A stretch of DNA of 34,500 bases. It comes from Myxococcales bacterium. GTDB taxonomy: Bacteria > Myxococcota_A > Polyangia > Polyangiales > SLQV01. The notes below the pieces were generated by a model that saw only the letters and a program-made list of their open reading frames with translations, ran no database searches and was not told the origin of the DNA. This document shows, in pieces, positions 7,756-16,792 of the stretch. Position 1 is the stretch's first letter. Each line of letters opens with the position of its first letter. The translations under genes and the position numbers were made by a program. Where the stretch lies: contig SLQV01000094.1 of the NCBI GenBank assembly GCA_007131285.1, positions 1 through 34,500 of the forward strand, given 5' to 3'.

Positions 7756-10700
7756 GTGCTGAGTCTCTATCGCATTCTAGTTTGGCATGGCTTGGCGCTC
7801 TTTGCGGTGGCGTTGAGCGTTGGGTTCAACATGCAAAGCGATTTGGCCCGAGATATTGGGCGCAGATTGCTAACGCACTACGTTTCTACACATATTCAAG
7901 GCGAGCTTGTTATCGGCCGAATCGAGCATTTCTCCTTCACCTCTTTTGAGGCCAGCGATGCCTTCGTGCTCGATGGACAGGGACGTCTTGTGATTGCCGC
8001 GGAACGCGTGACGTTGCACTTCGATTGGCTGCCCCTGCTTCGGGGGGAACTGCACTTTGCGGCCGGTTCGGCAGAGAAGGGATTTATTCGTCTCTATGAG
8101 GAGGACAATCTTCTCCCATCCATGGTAAGTGCGTTCATTCCGCCTCCGCGGGAAGGCAAGCTGCCGGGGCCACCTCCCATTCGCGCTCGGGTAGAACGCC
8201 TCGATGTTCGCGAGTTCACGGTGGTTGGAGAGGCGCTCGGAGTGAAGGGCCTCGAAGTACGCAACGTGAGCGGCTACTGGCGTCTCGAGGTCGACCGAGA
8301 CGTGTCCGTACACATCGAGCGCTTCATGGGCGATGTGGTGGGGCCGTTTCCCTTTGTCACGCACATCGAAAACGTCGGCGCGTCTATTTCGACCGACCTC
8401 GAAGTTGGGGCTCGTGTCTGGGCCACGGCGCATATCGGACGCGAGCACTTTGACTTCGCGATGGGGTTCCGGCAGTTGGGCGACGAACCCGGTGAGTTCG
8501 AACTCGATCTCACGGCGGAGCCTTTCCGTCTTCAACGTCTGGCTCAAGTAAGCCTAGTACCGAGTCGAACGTTAACGGGGGAGGGTCGCGGGCACCTGCG
8601 TTTGCGTGGTCCGTTGACAAGACTGACCGCAGAGGCGGGCTTTCACGGAATCGCGGGAGGGCACGTTTACGCGCGCGGCACCTTCTCCGGCCTCTTACCT
8701 AAAGCCTTGGTCGTAAGGACCACAGACCTAGATCTTGGACAGATTGACGCCGCACTGCCTGACGTCAAAGTCACCGCAAGGGCTGATGCGACCTTTCAAA
8801 TTCGCGCGGCAGAAGCCGCCGAACCCGCGCGCCTGGAAGCGGTCGATGTGAGATTGCGCGAAGCGCGGATGCGCTGGGCAGGTATCAAGGTTGCGGGTGT
8901 GCGGGGGCGGGCGCGCTTGGTTCCAGACGCACGGCTCGAAATCAGCAGTCTTACCGTGCCGCTCGGCAAGCGTGCCGTTCGCCTCAGGGGGAGCATTGGC
9001 GTCAATGGCGCTTACGCGCTTCAGGTTGATACGGAGGACTTGGATATCGGCCATGTGGCGCGCATGCGAGCGCTTGGGCTACCCATGGCGGACGGGCAGG
9101 TGTCGGGGCGCGGCGTGCTGCGCGGTGCGCCAGGGCGACCGCCGACATTCGAGGGCACGTTCGTTGGCACGCGCCTCAAAATCGGCGACTTTAGCGCGGA
9201 TGAGGTGAAGGTAAGTGGGCCGCTTATCCCGCTTGCGAAAGGCCCCCCCGGAACGTCCCAGCTCGAGATGACTGCGCGAGGCCTGGTGTTCATGAACCGG
9301 CGTATCGAAAGCGCGCGGGTGCAAATGAGCCGACGTTCCGCACGCTACTCGCTTTTGGCGCAGCTTTACTTGGGAAGAGGTGACTCGCTTGAGGCCCGGG
9401 CGCGATTTAGTGTCTCGGACCGCGGCTTCTGGCGCATACATCTCGATAGTTTGCGTGCGGATATCGCGGGAAACGCCTGGCTTGGACAGTCTGGTGAGTT
9501 GACCTACCGGCCGCTCAAGGGCGTATCCGTAGTTGACCTTGCCCTCCGTTCGGATCGGCAGTCGATCGATATCAGCGGCGAGTGGTGGGCAGACGGTGAC
9601 AAAGCGCTGGCAGTACGCGTGAGCCGTCTAGATGTGGCACAGTTCGACCGCATTCTCTTTGCTGATGCGCTTAATTTAGTGGGACAGCTCGACGCAAAGC
9701 TGGACCTTAGTGGACAAAGGGATGCGCTTGAGTTTACCGCGACAGGTCAGCTTCGAGACGGCGGTATCCACGAAGCTAAACATGTGAATCTGGTCTTTCG
9801 GACGTTACTCGCTGAGGGGGAAGTGACCCTTGACGGACAGTTCGACTTCGGCGAACTCGGTACGCTCTATGTAGGCAGCTCTGCGCTGCTATTTATGGAT
9901 GGTTCGAGCTGGAGATCTCGATTCGAGAATGCGGTTTATGACGTAACGTCAGAATTGATATCAGTAGATTTGTACGTCTTAAAAGAGTTGCTTAAGCGTT
10001 ATGTAAACCTGCCGCTTTCAGCAGGCCGCGCTTCCGGCCGCTTTGACGTGTCGGGTCCGCTTCTCGCCCCTAGTTTCGAGGGACATCTCTCCTTCGAAGA
10101 CCTTATCCTCCCGGACTTGCCGCCCGTCGGCGCGCGTTTCGATGGTGCTTACGGCCAGGGGCGTTTTGTGGGCAGTGCGGCCTTGCACGACCGGCACGGG
10201 GTACTTGTTGAAGGCGAGTTCTCAATCTTGTCCGATGTGGTACTCTTGCTTTCTGAACCTGATCTTGTTCGTCGCTTGCTCGAAGTTGTTCCCTGGGGCA
10301 TTGCATTGCACGTTCCCACCCGAGCTTGGGAACAGCTTCCGTCCACGCTTCAAGCGCGCTTACCGAAGTTGTTTTCTGGGCTGCGGCTAGGCGGGAAGGC
10401 CGCTTTAAATCGCTTTGGACGCAGACCCAAGGGAACGGGGCGCGTGAACCTCGAGTTTCCCGACGATCTCGGTATGGATTGCGTTGCGGTTTCACCACCG
10501 CCGCGCTTTCAGGTGCTGGTGAATTTCGATGACCCTGCGCTAGAATTCTCAGTGCGCGGATTCGCCGGTCGCCAGCCGGTGCTTTTCGCTCAGTCAAGCA
10601 TGGGTGTGCCTATTGAAGGTTGGCTAAGCGGCGCGGCGTTTTCGCTCACGCCCCCGGAACGGGTCAGCGCCCGCCTCGATGGTTTCCCGCTCGCGGCTGT

Positions 10701-12426
10701 TCCGTTCACGTGTCACATGCTGCGTGGCTCGTTGAGCGGTCAACTCATTTTTAATGATCTCGCAGAACGAACGCGCTCCGGAGATGCGGTTCTCAGCATA
10801 GAAGGGTTGCAGATTATCGGGCAGCGGGGCATTCAACTGTCCGATGCCCGGGTTCCGCGCGCCTTGGGCAACCCCGCCGCTGGCCGTCTGGCGCTCTTCC
10901 TGCGCGGTGAGCGCCTCGATCTTAGCGGTCAGGTGCTCTGGCCAGGCGGCCACTCCGAACTCGGCCTGGGTGGCTCGCTGGTGCTGGAGAGTTCCGACAA
11001 AACGGGCTTAGCTATCAAACAAGATGCCGTTCACTTCGCCCGGATGACTCTCGTCAGCGTGCCGATTGAAGGACTCGAGGTGCTCGCGCCCGGCGTGGCG
11101 CGTATTGGTGGAGCGGTCACGGGTTCTCTCGTGGCGCGCGGGACGCTTGATGACTTCGACCCTTCAGGCAGCCTCGTTTTGTCCGAGGGCTACGTTCAAG
11201 TGGAAGCGCTGGGGCAACAACTGTCTGATGTGAGCGGTCGCCTTGTATTGCGCAACAAGATGGTTGAAATCCAAGCGCTCCGAGCCGAGGATAGAGATGG
11301 GAGCATTGACCTCCACGGCACCGTTTCACTGCGGGAACCCACGACAACTTCGGCCAGGCTCTCCGTCAATTTCGACAAGTTTCCTGCACGGCACCAGGGT
11401 ACGCTCCTGGCGACGGTAGAGGGTCAAGCCGCGTTGCGTGCGGAGCTAGGCGATGCTTACAGCAGTGTAGCGGTTGACTTGGGTGGCCTAAGTTTGGATG
11501 TTTCGGGAGGCGCAAATCGTGCGTTTCAAGGCTTGGAGCTTCACAACGATGTCACCGTCGTAACCTCGCGCAAAGAACTTGCGACGCCCGCTCAAGAAAG
11601 CGTGATCGAACTCGAGCTATCGGCCCCCGACACGCTACGTATCAAGAGCGACACTTTTGAGGCGCGCGTTTCGCTCGACCTCAACGTGGTGTCCGCGGAG
11701 AACGCGTTAACCGTAGACGGCCTAGTGCTTATCGACTCGGGCGAGTTTTACGTCGGGGCCCAGCGCTTCGAAGTTGAGCGCGGTAGTCTTAGTTTCGCTC
11801 GGGGCACAGAGGTTGATCCTCAGGTATCGCTCGTCGCGGTGCACCCGCTGCGTTCGTCTCCTGGGGCGTCCGTGACCGTGACGATCACCGGTCGACTTTC
11901 CGACCCTCGGGTTGAGTTCACGTCAACCGAGAGCAACAACCAAGCGGAGATAATCCAGCTTTTGCTTTCAGGCTCACGCGGGTTGCAGTCGCAGCAGATG
12001 TCCGGCACTACGCTGAGCGAGCAGCAAGCTGGACAGCAGGCCGCGTCCTTTCTTGCGGGCATTACCGCGAGCTTTTTGACGGTCGTCACCCGGAGGCAAT
12101 CCCGCGAGCTGCTACCAATACTTGCGATTGAAAGCGGCGAGGACGGTTTTCGCAGTACGCGCTTCCGCGCCGGAATCCAAGCTGACCGGCTGGTCCCCGA
12201 CCGCTTTAAAAATGTTGTTCGAGGTATTTACGTCGAGGGTTTTTACACCGCGAATACCGGCCAAGGCGATGACCCTTCCGGCGCCTACTACCGTCCGAGC
12301 ACTGCAGGCCCTCTGGGTGCAGATGCCGGCGTTCTCTTAGATATTCGCTACCCCTATGGCCTCGGCACTGACATCATGTTCGCACCTCCTGCTAGCTGGG
12401 GCATCGACCTTACTTGGGAGCCCTGA
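7756..12426 (+). CDS. tamB: TamB-family translocation/assembly protein (AsmA-like, DUF490 C terminus)
   Basis: TamB is an inner-membrane-anchored periplasm-spanning protein that works with TamA in outer-membrane protein assembly and, by recent family evidence, in phospholipid transport to the outer membrane. This copy has 1556 residues. One N-terminal membrane segment (about 6-26, 'ILVWHGLALFAVALSVGF') is followed by a long series of beta-strand repeats of the type 'LxGxlxxxGxaxlxG', as in the beta-taco groove. The C-terminal DUF490 region (about 1150-1556) has the characteristic 'ITGRLSDPRVEFTSTESNNQAEIIQLLLSG'. The GTG at 7756 is preceded in frame by a stop at 7744-7746, so little choice of start remains. 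It lies 174 bp after the TamA-like gene on the same strand and is probably co-transcribed. It converges on the RCC1 gene downstream. Confidence 0.9.
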   Translation: MLSLYRILVWHGLALFAVALSVGFNMQSDLARDIGRRLLTHYVSTHIQGELVIGRIEHFSFTSFEASDAFVLDGQGRLVIAAERVTLHFDWLPLLRGELHFAAGSAEKGFIRLYEEDNLLPSMVSAFIPPPREGKLPGPPPIRARVERLDVREFTVVGEALGVKGLEVRNVSGYWRLEVDRDVSVHIERFMGDVVGPFPFVTHIENVGASISTDLEVGARVWATAHIGREHFDFAMGFRQLGDEPGEFELDLTAEPFRLQRLAQVSLVPSRTLTGEGRGHLRLRGPLTRLTAEAGFHGIAGGHVYARGTFSGLLPKALVVRTTDLDLGQIDAALPDVKVTARADATFQIRAAEAAEPARLEAVDVRLREARMRWAGIKVAGVRGRARLVPDARLEISSLTVPLGKRAVRLRGSIGVNGAYALQVDTEDLDIGHVARMRALGLPMADGQVSGRGVLRGAPGRPPTFEGTFVGTRLKIGDFSADEVKVSGPLIPLAKGPPGTSQLEMTARGLVFMNRRIESARVQMSRRSARYSLLAQLYLGRGDSLEARARFSVSDRGFWRIHLDSLRADIAGNAWLGQSGELTYRPLKGVSVVDLALRSDRQSIDISGEWWADGDKALAVRVSRLDVAQFDRILFADALNLVGQLDAKLDLSGQRDALEFTATGQLRDGGIHEAKHVNLVFRTLLAEGEVTLDGQFDFGELGTLYVGSSALLFMDGSSWRSRFENAVYDVTSELISVDLYVLKELLKRYVNLPLSAGRASGRFDVSGPLLAPSFEGHLSFEDLILPDLPPVGARFDGAYGQGRFVGSAALHDRHGVLVEGEFSILSDVVLLLSEPDLVRRLLEVVPWGIALHVPTRAWEQLPSTLQARLPKLFSGLRLGGKAALNRFGRRPKGTGRVNLEFPDDLGMDCVAVSPPPRFQVLVNFDDPALEFSVRGFAGRQPVLFAQSSMGVPIEGWLSGAAFSLTPPERVSARLDGFPLAAVPFTCHMLRGSLSGQLIFNDLAERTRSGDAVLSIEGLQIIGQRGIQLSDARVPRALGNPAAGRLALFLRGERLDLSGQVLWPGGHSELGLGGSLVLESSDKTGLAIKQDAVHFARMTLVSVPIEGLEVLAPGVARIGGAVTGSLVARGTLDDFDPSGSLVLSEGYVQVEALGQQLSDVSGRLVLRNKMVEIQALRAEDRDGSIDLHGTVSLREPTTTSARLSVNFDKFPARHQGTLLATVEGQAALRAELGDAYSSVAVDLGGLSLDVSGGANRAFQGLELHNDVTVVTSRKELATPAQESVIELELSAPDTLRIKSDTFEARVSLDLNVVSAENALTVDGLVLIDSGEFYVGAQRFEVERGSLSFARGTEVDPQVSLVAVHPLRSSPGASVTVTITGRLSDPRVEFTSTESNNQAEIIQLLLSGSRGLQSQQMSGTTLSEQQAGQQAASFLAGITASFLTVVTRRQSRELLPILAIESGEDGFRSTRFRAGIQADRLVPDRFKNVVRGIYVEGFYTANTGQGDDPSGAYYRPSTAGPLGADAGVLLDIRYPYGLGTDIMFAPPASWGIDLTWEP

Positions 12427-12982
12427 ACACGCTTCAGTCTAAGGCGGACCCTCTACACTTACACGTGAGCTTCTTGCTAACATCTCGCATTCGGGGGGCC
12501 TAAGGCATCTCGGCACTGTCCCGTCGGGCACGCGGCTGCGAGATCCGCACGCTCCCTCGCACGCCGCCGGGCGACGCGGGGCAACCTTTTGCTTTAGCGG
12601 TTAAATAAGGTTCGAAAATCAGGTCGCGTCTGATTCGCGGCCGTGTCCGCAGGATGGATGGCTGGGACGGCGCACTATCTTGATTGAGTATTGGGTTGTT
12701 GCGCGCGACAAACATAAGACTTGATTACGTTTAAGGGGCGTTGTGAGGATACTGAAAATATTCGCTGAGAAGGCGCGACGACGAAGACAATGCAGCGCAT
12801 TGTTGAGGAGAAGCAACGCCCTCAGCGGAGATTTTCAGTGTTCTCGCAGCGTTCCTTAAACGTAATCAAGTCTATAGTGAGAGAGGGGCGAATCGTTGGT
12901 CGAAGCGCCCCGTTCTACGCGCGCATGTGCCGGATTCCGCGGATAAAGCGTCGTATTCGAGACGCTCCTGTGGTGCTTAGAT
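12427..12982. other. Large convergent intergenic region, structured, no protein gene seen
   Basis: This 556-bp region lies between tamB (+) and the RCC1 lipoprotein (-). Open frames on both strands (for example 12500-12715 minus and 12790-13098 plus) show no family and overlap the repeat structure. Besides the long hairpin described separately, there is an 8-bp inverted repeat, ATCTCGCA at 12482-12489 with TGCGAGAT at 12537-12544, enclosing GC-rich sequence. The 12600-12620 stretch contains a TTCGAAA that recalls a tRNA T-arm, but no tRNA fold can be built around it. Confidence 0.45.
12717..12873 (+). repeat. 157-bp long inverted repeat (MITE-like element or structured RNA)
   Basis: Bases 12717-12736 pair perfectly with 12854-12873 (20 bp, outer end AGACTTGATT/AATCAAGTCT). 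The pairing continues inward to 12769/12821 with one true mismatch (12760/12830). It then resumes after a 2-base bulge with GGCG 12772-12775 and CGCC 12817-12820. A separate inner hairpin is ACAATGC (12787-12793), AGC, GCATTGT (12797-12803). The seven other imperfect positions (12737, 12738, 12741, 12744, 12748, 12750, 12762) are all G.U wobbles when read as plus-strand RNA. The element is flanked on both sides by ATA (12714-12716 and 12874-12876), a possible target duplication. A miniature inverted-repeat transposable element fits; a stable plus-strand RNA also fits. Confidence 0.8.
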
Positions 12983-14683
12983 CTAGCGAGGATGGATTCT
13001 CGCTTCGGCTGCGAGTGCCGGCATTGGGCTTCGGCTGCCGTGGCCAAGTTCGCCAAAGCGATTGCGGCCCCAGCAAAGCACGCGCTTGTCACGCATAAGG
13101 GAGCAGGTATGCTCCCGCCCAGGCACCACTCTGTCGATGCCCGAGAGCGGCTCGCCCGTTGCGGGGTCAAGGACGGCGACGGGCAGAGAGGCGGACGCGC
13201 CCTCGATCGCAAGTTCGTTCTCATCGATTGTATTTCCGAGGCTGTGGTACGCATTCCAACCCCAGCACCAAGCACGGTCGTCGTCGGTCGTTCCACAGAC
13301 GTGCGACGAGGCCGCAGAGATGTGTCGGATGCCCCTCAGTGTGTCCGTGCCCGTGGCATTCAAGACGTAGGCAGGGCTGCGGCGTAGCGTGAAGTCCCCT
13401 TGGCCCAGCTGGCCTTCGCCACCGTTGCCCCAGCACGCAACTCGGCCTTCGGTGGTGAGCGCGCATTGGGAGACAAGGGCGTTTGTCAGGGCAAAGACGG
13501 GTTGCGTCCATTGACCGAGCCCGGAAATGCCGCGGACAGGGACTACCGAGTCAACGTCAGGGCCCCCAGTGCCGTTGCCGAGGCGACCTTCGAAGGCCTG
13601 GCCGGTGCATGTGAGTCCAGTGTCCGAGGAGAAACACGAAAAGGTTGCACCTAGCGCCGCCGCCTTGACGCCGGAAATCGGTGTCCCGTATGGCGAAAGA
13701 ACGTAGCTAGGTATCGGCACAGGTACCTCAGTGCTATCCGTTCCAGCACGGCGCCCCAGCGAACCGAATCGTTCTCTGCCCCAGCATACCGCTCGTGCGT
13801 CGCTGGTGACCGCGCATGTCTGCATGCGCCCGCTGCCCAGCCAAGTGACGCCGGTCAGTGGTCCTGTCTCACCAATACGGGCGCGCACTGGATGAGCGTG
13901 TGCTCGGGGAAGAGTGGTGTCGTCGCCGAGTTGCCCGAAGTAGTTGGCGCCCCAACAGTAAACGGTACCTTCCTGGCCCACCAGGGCACAGCTATGGTGG
14001 AGTCCCAACGCGAGCTGGCGAATCTCGCGAAGCGGTGCGCCCATCGAAGTGCGCACTAGGGTGGGTTCAAGGCTCACAACCGCTTCCTCGATATTCGGTG
14101 GCTCAAGCGCCGTGCCACCTCTGGGCAGGAAATTATCGCTCAAGGTGCCACCCTCGCCATTGCCGAGCTGACCGTAGTAGTTGAGACCCCAGCAGACAGC
14201 TTCGGTCGTGCCGAGCAGCGCGCATGTGCGGCCGAAGTTGAGTGCGATGTCGATAGGGTCGGCGCAGCGCCCTTCAATGCATTCGCTGACGCAGGGGCTG
14301 TTGCAAGCGCCGCAGTGGTTGAGGTCGATGAACGTGTCGGTCTCACAGCCGTTGCTGGCGTCGCCGTCACAGTCCTGCAGTGGTGCCCCCGCGATACACA
14401 CTCCAGCTTCTTCTCCGACGTTGGCATCTGTGGGGTCGGAGGATGACTCGGCTGGCGTTGTCGCTTCAGGCGTCTCCTCGCGCACATCGTTCACGCGGGA
14501 TTCGCCGGCGCAGGCTGCAAGCAGAGCCAGAAAGGGGAGGAGCAAAAGGTCAGCGCTTAGCTGATCGCGAGAGCGGGCGCGTTGCGCAAGGTCACCGTCG
14601 GCCGATGCGGTAATCCGCTCGGGGCGGGTGCCCCGAGCGCTAGCGAGCGGGTGCTTTTTGACCAAGAAAAGAGGGTTGGACAT
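12983..14683 (-). CDS. RCC1-repeat lipoprotein (first of a tandem pair)
   Basis: A 566-residue predicted lipoprotein. The ATG at 14683 has an AAGGAG at 14693-14698 nine bases upstream, the best ribosome-binding site in this area. The N terminus carries an unusually long basic region before the hydrophobic core 'LLLLPFLALLAAC', with lipobox Cys at residue 58. A low-complexity Glu/Thr/Ser linker and a Cys-rich module ('DCDGDASNGCETD', 'HCGACNSPC') follow. Seven RCC1-type repeats, each with the pattern 'CAL...CWG.N..GQLG', come next and should form a seven-bladed beta-propeller. Most blades carry paired Cys residues that could form disulfides outside the cytoplasm. The function is unknown; surface binding or adhesion is a guess. 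It is a paralog of the gene directly upstream. Confidence 0.88.
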   Translation of the reverse strand: MSNPLFLVKKHPLASARGTRPERITASADGDLAQRARSRDQLSADLLLLPFLALLAACAGESRVNDVREETPEATTPAESSSDPTDANVGEEAGVCIAGAPLQDCDGDASNGCETDTFIDLNHCGACNSPCVSECIEGRCADPIDIALNFGRTCALLGTTEAVCWGLNYYGQLGNGEGGTLSDNFLPRGGTALEPPNIEEAVVSLEPTLVRTSMGAPLREIRQLALGLHHSCALVGQEGTVYCWGANYFGQLGDDTTLPRAHAHPVRARIGETGPLTGVTWLGSGRMQTCAVTSDARAVCWGRERFGSLGRRAGTDSTEVPVPIPSYVLSPYGTPISGVKAAALGATFSCFSSDTGLTCTGQAFEGRLGNGTGGPDVDSVVPVRGISGLGQWTQPVFALTNALVSQCALTTEGRVACWGNGGEGQLGQGDFTLRRSPAYVLNATGTDTLRGIRHISAASSHVCGTTDDDRAWCWGWNAYHSLGNTIDENELAIEGASASLPVAVLDPATGEPLSGIDRVVPGREHTCSLMRDKRVLCWGRNRFGELGHGSRSPMPALAAEARIHPR

Positions 14684-14736
14684 GCGGAGAATCTCCTTCA
14701 AACACTGTGCAATATTGCGGGAGCGAGGCAGTTTCG

Positions 14737-14765
14737 AAAAAAAGAGGGCGGGCGATGAGACCCGC
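14737..14765 (-). terminator. Possible Rho-independent terminator between the RCC1 genes
   Basis: On the minus strand GCGGG (14765-14761) and CCCGC (14752-14748) form a 5-bp stem with an 8-base loop. It is followed after CCTC by seven T (14743-14737). The short stem and the four-base gap to the T-run lower confidence. It would end transcription of the upstream RCC1 gene before the downstream copy. Confidence 0.4.
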
Positions 14766-14809
14766 GCGAAATCAAGGCGGGCTCTTTGATGGGCGCCGGT
14801 CAGGGTGTT

Positions 14810-14860
14810 TTGCGGGGTTGCGCCCACGCACGAGCAGCTCGGGGGCGCGTGGCCCCGCAA
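14810..14860 (-). repeat. Strong GC-rich stem-loop after the second RCC1 gene
   Basis: TTGCGGGG at 14810-14817 is exactly complementary to CCCCGCAA at 14853-14860. A nested GCGCCC (14820-14825)/GGGCGC (14843-14848) lies inside. It starts 15 bases past the stop of the upstream RCC1 gene. No T-run follows on the minus strand, so it is more likely an mRNA 3'-end stabiliser or part of a compound terminator than a simple terminator. Confidence 0.5.
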
Positions 14861-14874
14861 GGCGGCCGCGAGTA

Positions 14875-16560
14875 CTAGCCGGCCGGTGAGAAGCTGACTT
14901 CGTGGGCAAGGGTCTGAGTGGTGGTGAGCTCGGCGCCCGCTTGTCCACGATTGTTGCGACCCCAGCACAGCAGGCGGCCATCCTGCATGCGTGCGCAAGT
15001 ATTCCGAGTGCCAACGGCGATCTCGACAATCCCAAGCATTGCCTGTTTCGTTAAGGGGTCAATCACCTCCATCGGCAGCGGGGAACGATCCTTGCTGGGC
15101 GGATCGGAGTTATCGATCGACGTGTCGATTCCAAGTTGATAGTGGCTGTTCCAGCCCCAACACACGGCTTTGCCGCTATCAAGCAGCGCACAGGCGTGTG
15201 GGTCGAATGCCGCCAACTGAGTCACGCCTTCAAGAGGGCCGTCATCGGTTGGGGTACGAACTAGGGTCGGCCGGCTCGAGTGCGTTGTAGCGCCGTTGCC
15301 GAGGCGACCTTCTAAGCCTTGATAACCCCAGCAAGCAACGCGCCCTGTGTCTAGCAGCGCGCAGTTGCCCCAGCGCTGCGCGCTTAGCGACCGCACGCGC
15401 TCGTGCAGTACGCCCGAGCCATCGAAGTCGAGCGCTGCCTGTGGCGTGCGCACAGAGTCAGTTTCTTCTCCGTTGCCAAGCCGGCCGCTCGTCTGAGAGC
15501 CGACGCACGCAATACCCTGTTCAAAGCTCAGGCACGTGTGGTTTTGACCCCCTGAAACGAGCTTGACACCTGATAGGTGGGAATCGTTGGTCAAGCTCGC
15601 CATCGGCACGGGGCGCAGTGCTGGCGTCGAGGTATCAGGAATCAAGCTGCCGCGGCCTAGCTGTCCTAATGGGTCGTTGCCCCAGCAGACAACGCGCCCG
15701 TTGCGCAACACGGCGCAGGTATGCTCCCAACCCGCACCGATCGCTTCGACGTCAGTCAGCCATTCCGAATCATTTCGGTCAGAGGCTATGTTCCTTACTT
15801 GTGTGGCGAAGCTGGAAGAAACGGTCGTTCCATTCCCGAGCTGGCCATAGTGATTGGCACCCCAGCAGTACACGTGTCCTTGGTGGCTGAGCGCGCAGTT
15901 GTGGTGCTGGCCACTTGTAATTGCGCGAATGCCCTCCAGGGGCGCGCCGCCGCTGAGTTCGACGCGCTGAGGCCGATGACTCATGTCCGGGATCACGTTC
16001 TCAGGGGTAACCGGGCTGGCCTGCTGCTCTGGGGTAAGTCCGGTGCCGCCAGCGATCCCGCCAAGGCGATTGCCGAGCTGACCGTTGTAGTTGCTCCCCC
16101 AGCATCGTACCTGGCCGGTACCCAGAAGCGCACAGCTATGCTCATAAGCCAGAGAGAGTTGGATGGGGTCACTGCATTGGCCATCCACACACGCACCGTG
16201 ACAGGGTGCGTTGCACCCGCCGCAATGCGCTCGGTCGCTTGACGTATCCGTCTCGCAGCCGGTTGCGAGGTCATCATCGCAATTCTGCAGAACGCCTGGG
16301 CAGAGTGGGTCGGCTGGCTGTTGCGCGTTCTCGCCAGGGTTGCCTGGGTCGCCAGCCTCTGTCCCGGGGGGACGATAGGTTTCCTCGCCTTCTGCTGCGG
16401 TGGCGCCGTCCCCCAGGTTCGCTTCATCGGCAGAGGTACAGGCCGTTCCGAGCGCCAGAAACGCGCCAGCGGTCCAAGCTAGAACGGTCCGAGCGCTGTC
16501 GCGGCTAGCTTTTTCCGTGAATAATGGGTGTAAAACTTGGTCAACGCTAGAATGGTTCAT
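14875..16560 (-). CDS. RCC1-repeat lipoprotein (second of a tandem pair)
   Basis: A 561-residue paralog of the adjacent gene, with the same architecture: a signal peptide whose hydrophobic core 'AWTAGAFLALGTAC' ends at a likely lipid-modified C41, an acidic/Gly/Pro-rich linker, and the Cys-rich module 'NCDDDLATGCETD...HCGGCNAPC'. Seven RCC1 repeats follow ('CALLGTGQVRCWGSNYNGQLGN' is the first). The paired Cys of each blade are mostly conserved, and the fourth blade is the most degenerate ('CLSFEQGIACVGSQTSGRLGNG'), as in the paralog. The ribosome-binding site at ATG 16560 is weak. The gene ends 191 bp before the start of the downstream copy, with hairpins between. The function is unknown; export and outer-membrane anchoring are inferred from the lipobox. 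Confidence 0.87.
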   Translation of the reverse strand: MNHSSVDQVLHPLFTEKASRDSARTVLAWTAGAFLALGTACTSADEANLGDGATAAEGEETYRPPGTEAGDPGNPGENAQQPADPLCPGVLQNCDDDLATGCETDTSSDRAHCGGCNAPCHGACVDGQCSDPIQLSLAYEHSCALLGTGQVRCWGSNYNGQLGNRLGGIAGGTGLTPEQQASPVTPENVIPDMSHRPQRVELSGGAPLEGIRAITSGQHHNCALSHQGHVYCWGANHYGQLGNGTTVSSSFATQVRNIASDRNDSEWLTDVEAIGAGWEHTCAVLRNGRVVCWGNDPLGQLGRGSLIPDTSTPALRPVPMASLTNDSHLSGVKLVSGGQNHTCLSFEQGIACVGSQTSGRLGNGEETDSVRTPQAALDFDGSGVLHERVRSLSAQRWGNCALLDTGRVACWGYQGLEGRLGNGATTHSSRPTLVRTPTDDGPLEGVTQLAAFDPHACALLDSGKAVCWGWNSHYQLGIDTSIDNSDPPSKDRSPLPMEVIDPLTKQAMLGIVEIAVGTRNTCARMQDGRLLCWGRNNRGQAGAELTTTQTLAHEVSFSPAG

Positions 16561-16792
16561 GGATGTCTCAGGGTGAGGGCTAAGTGCACGTTTCTAAAAA
16601 GCCGCGTATCCGAACACGCCGGATTTTCACCGTATCGACCATGCGGGCTAACGGTTGCGGCGCAATCGACATTCCGGCAATTTTTTTCTTCCTCTGGACA
16701 AGCGATGCCTACCCGGCTCTTGCGTCCGTCTCTCATGTTCCGCACCTAATAAGCCTTCTGGCGGCTCTTGCACCAAGTGGTAGGCATTTAGG

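Noticed and set aside
12595-12630. TTCGAAA-containing stretch resembling a tRNA T-arm
   Set aside because: No acceptor stem or anticodon arm can be formed around it on either strand.
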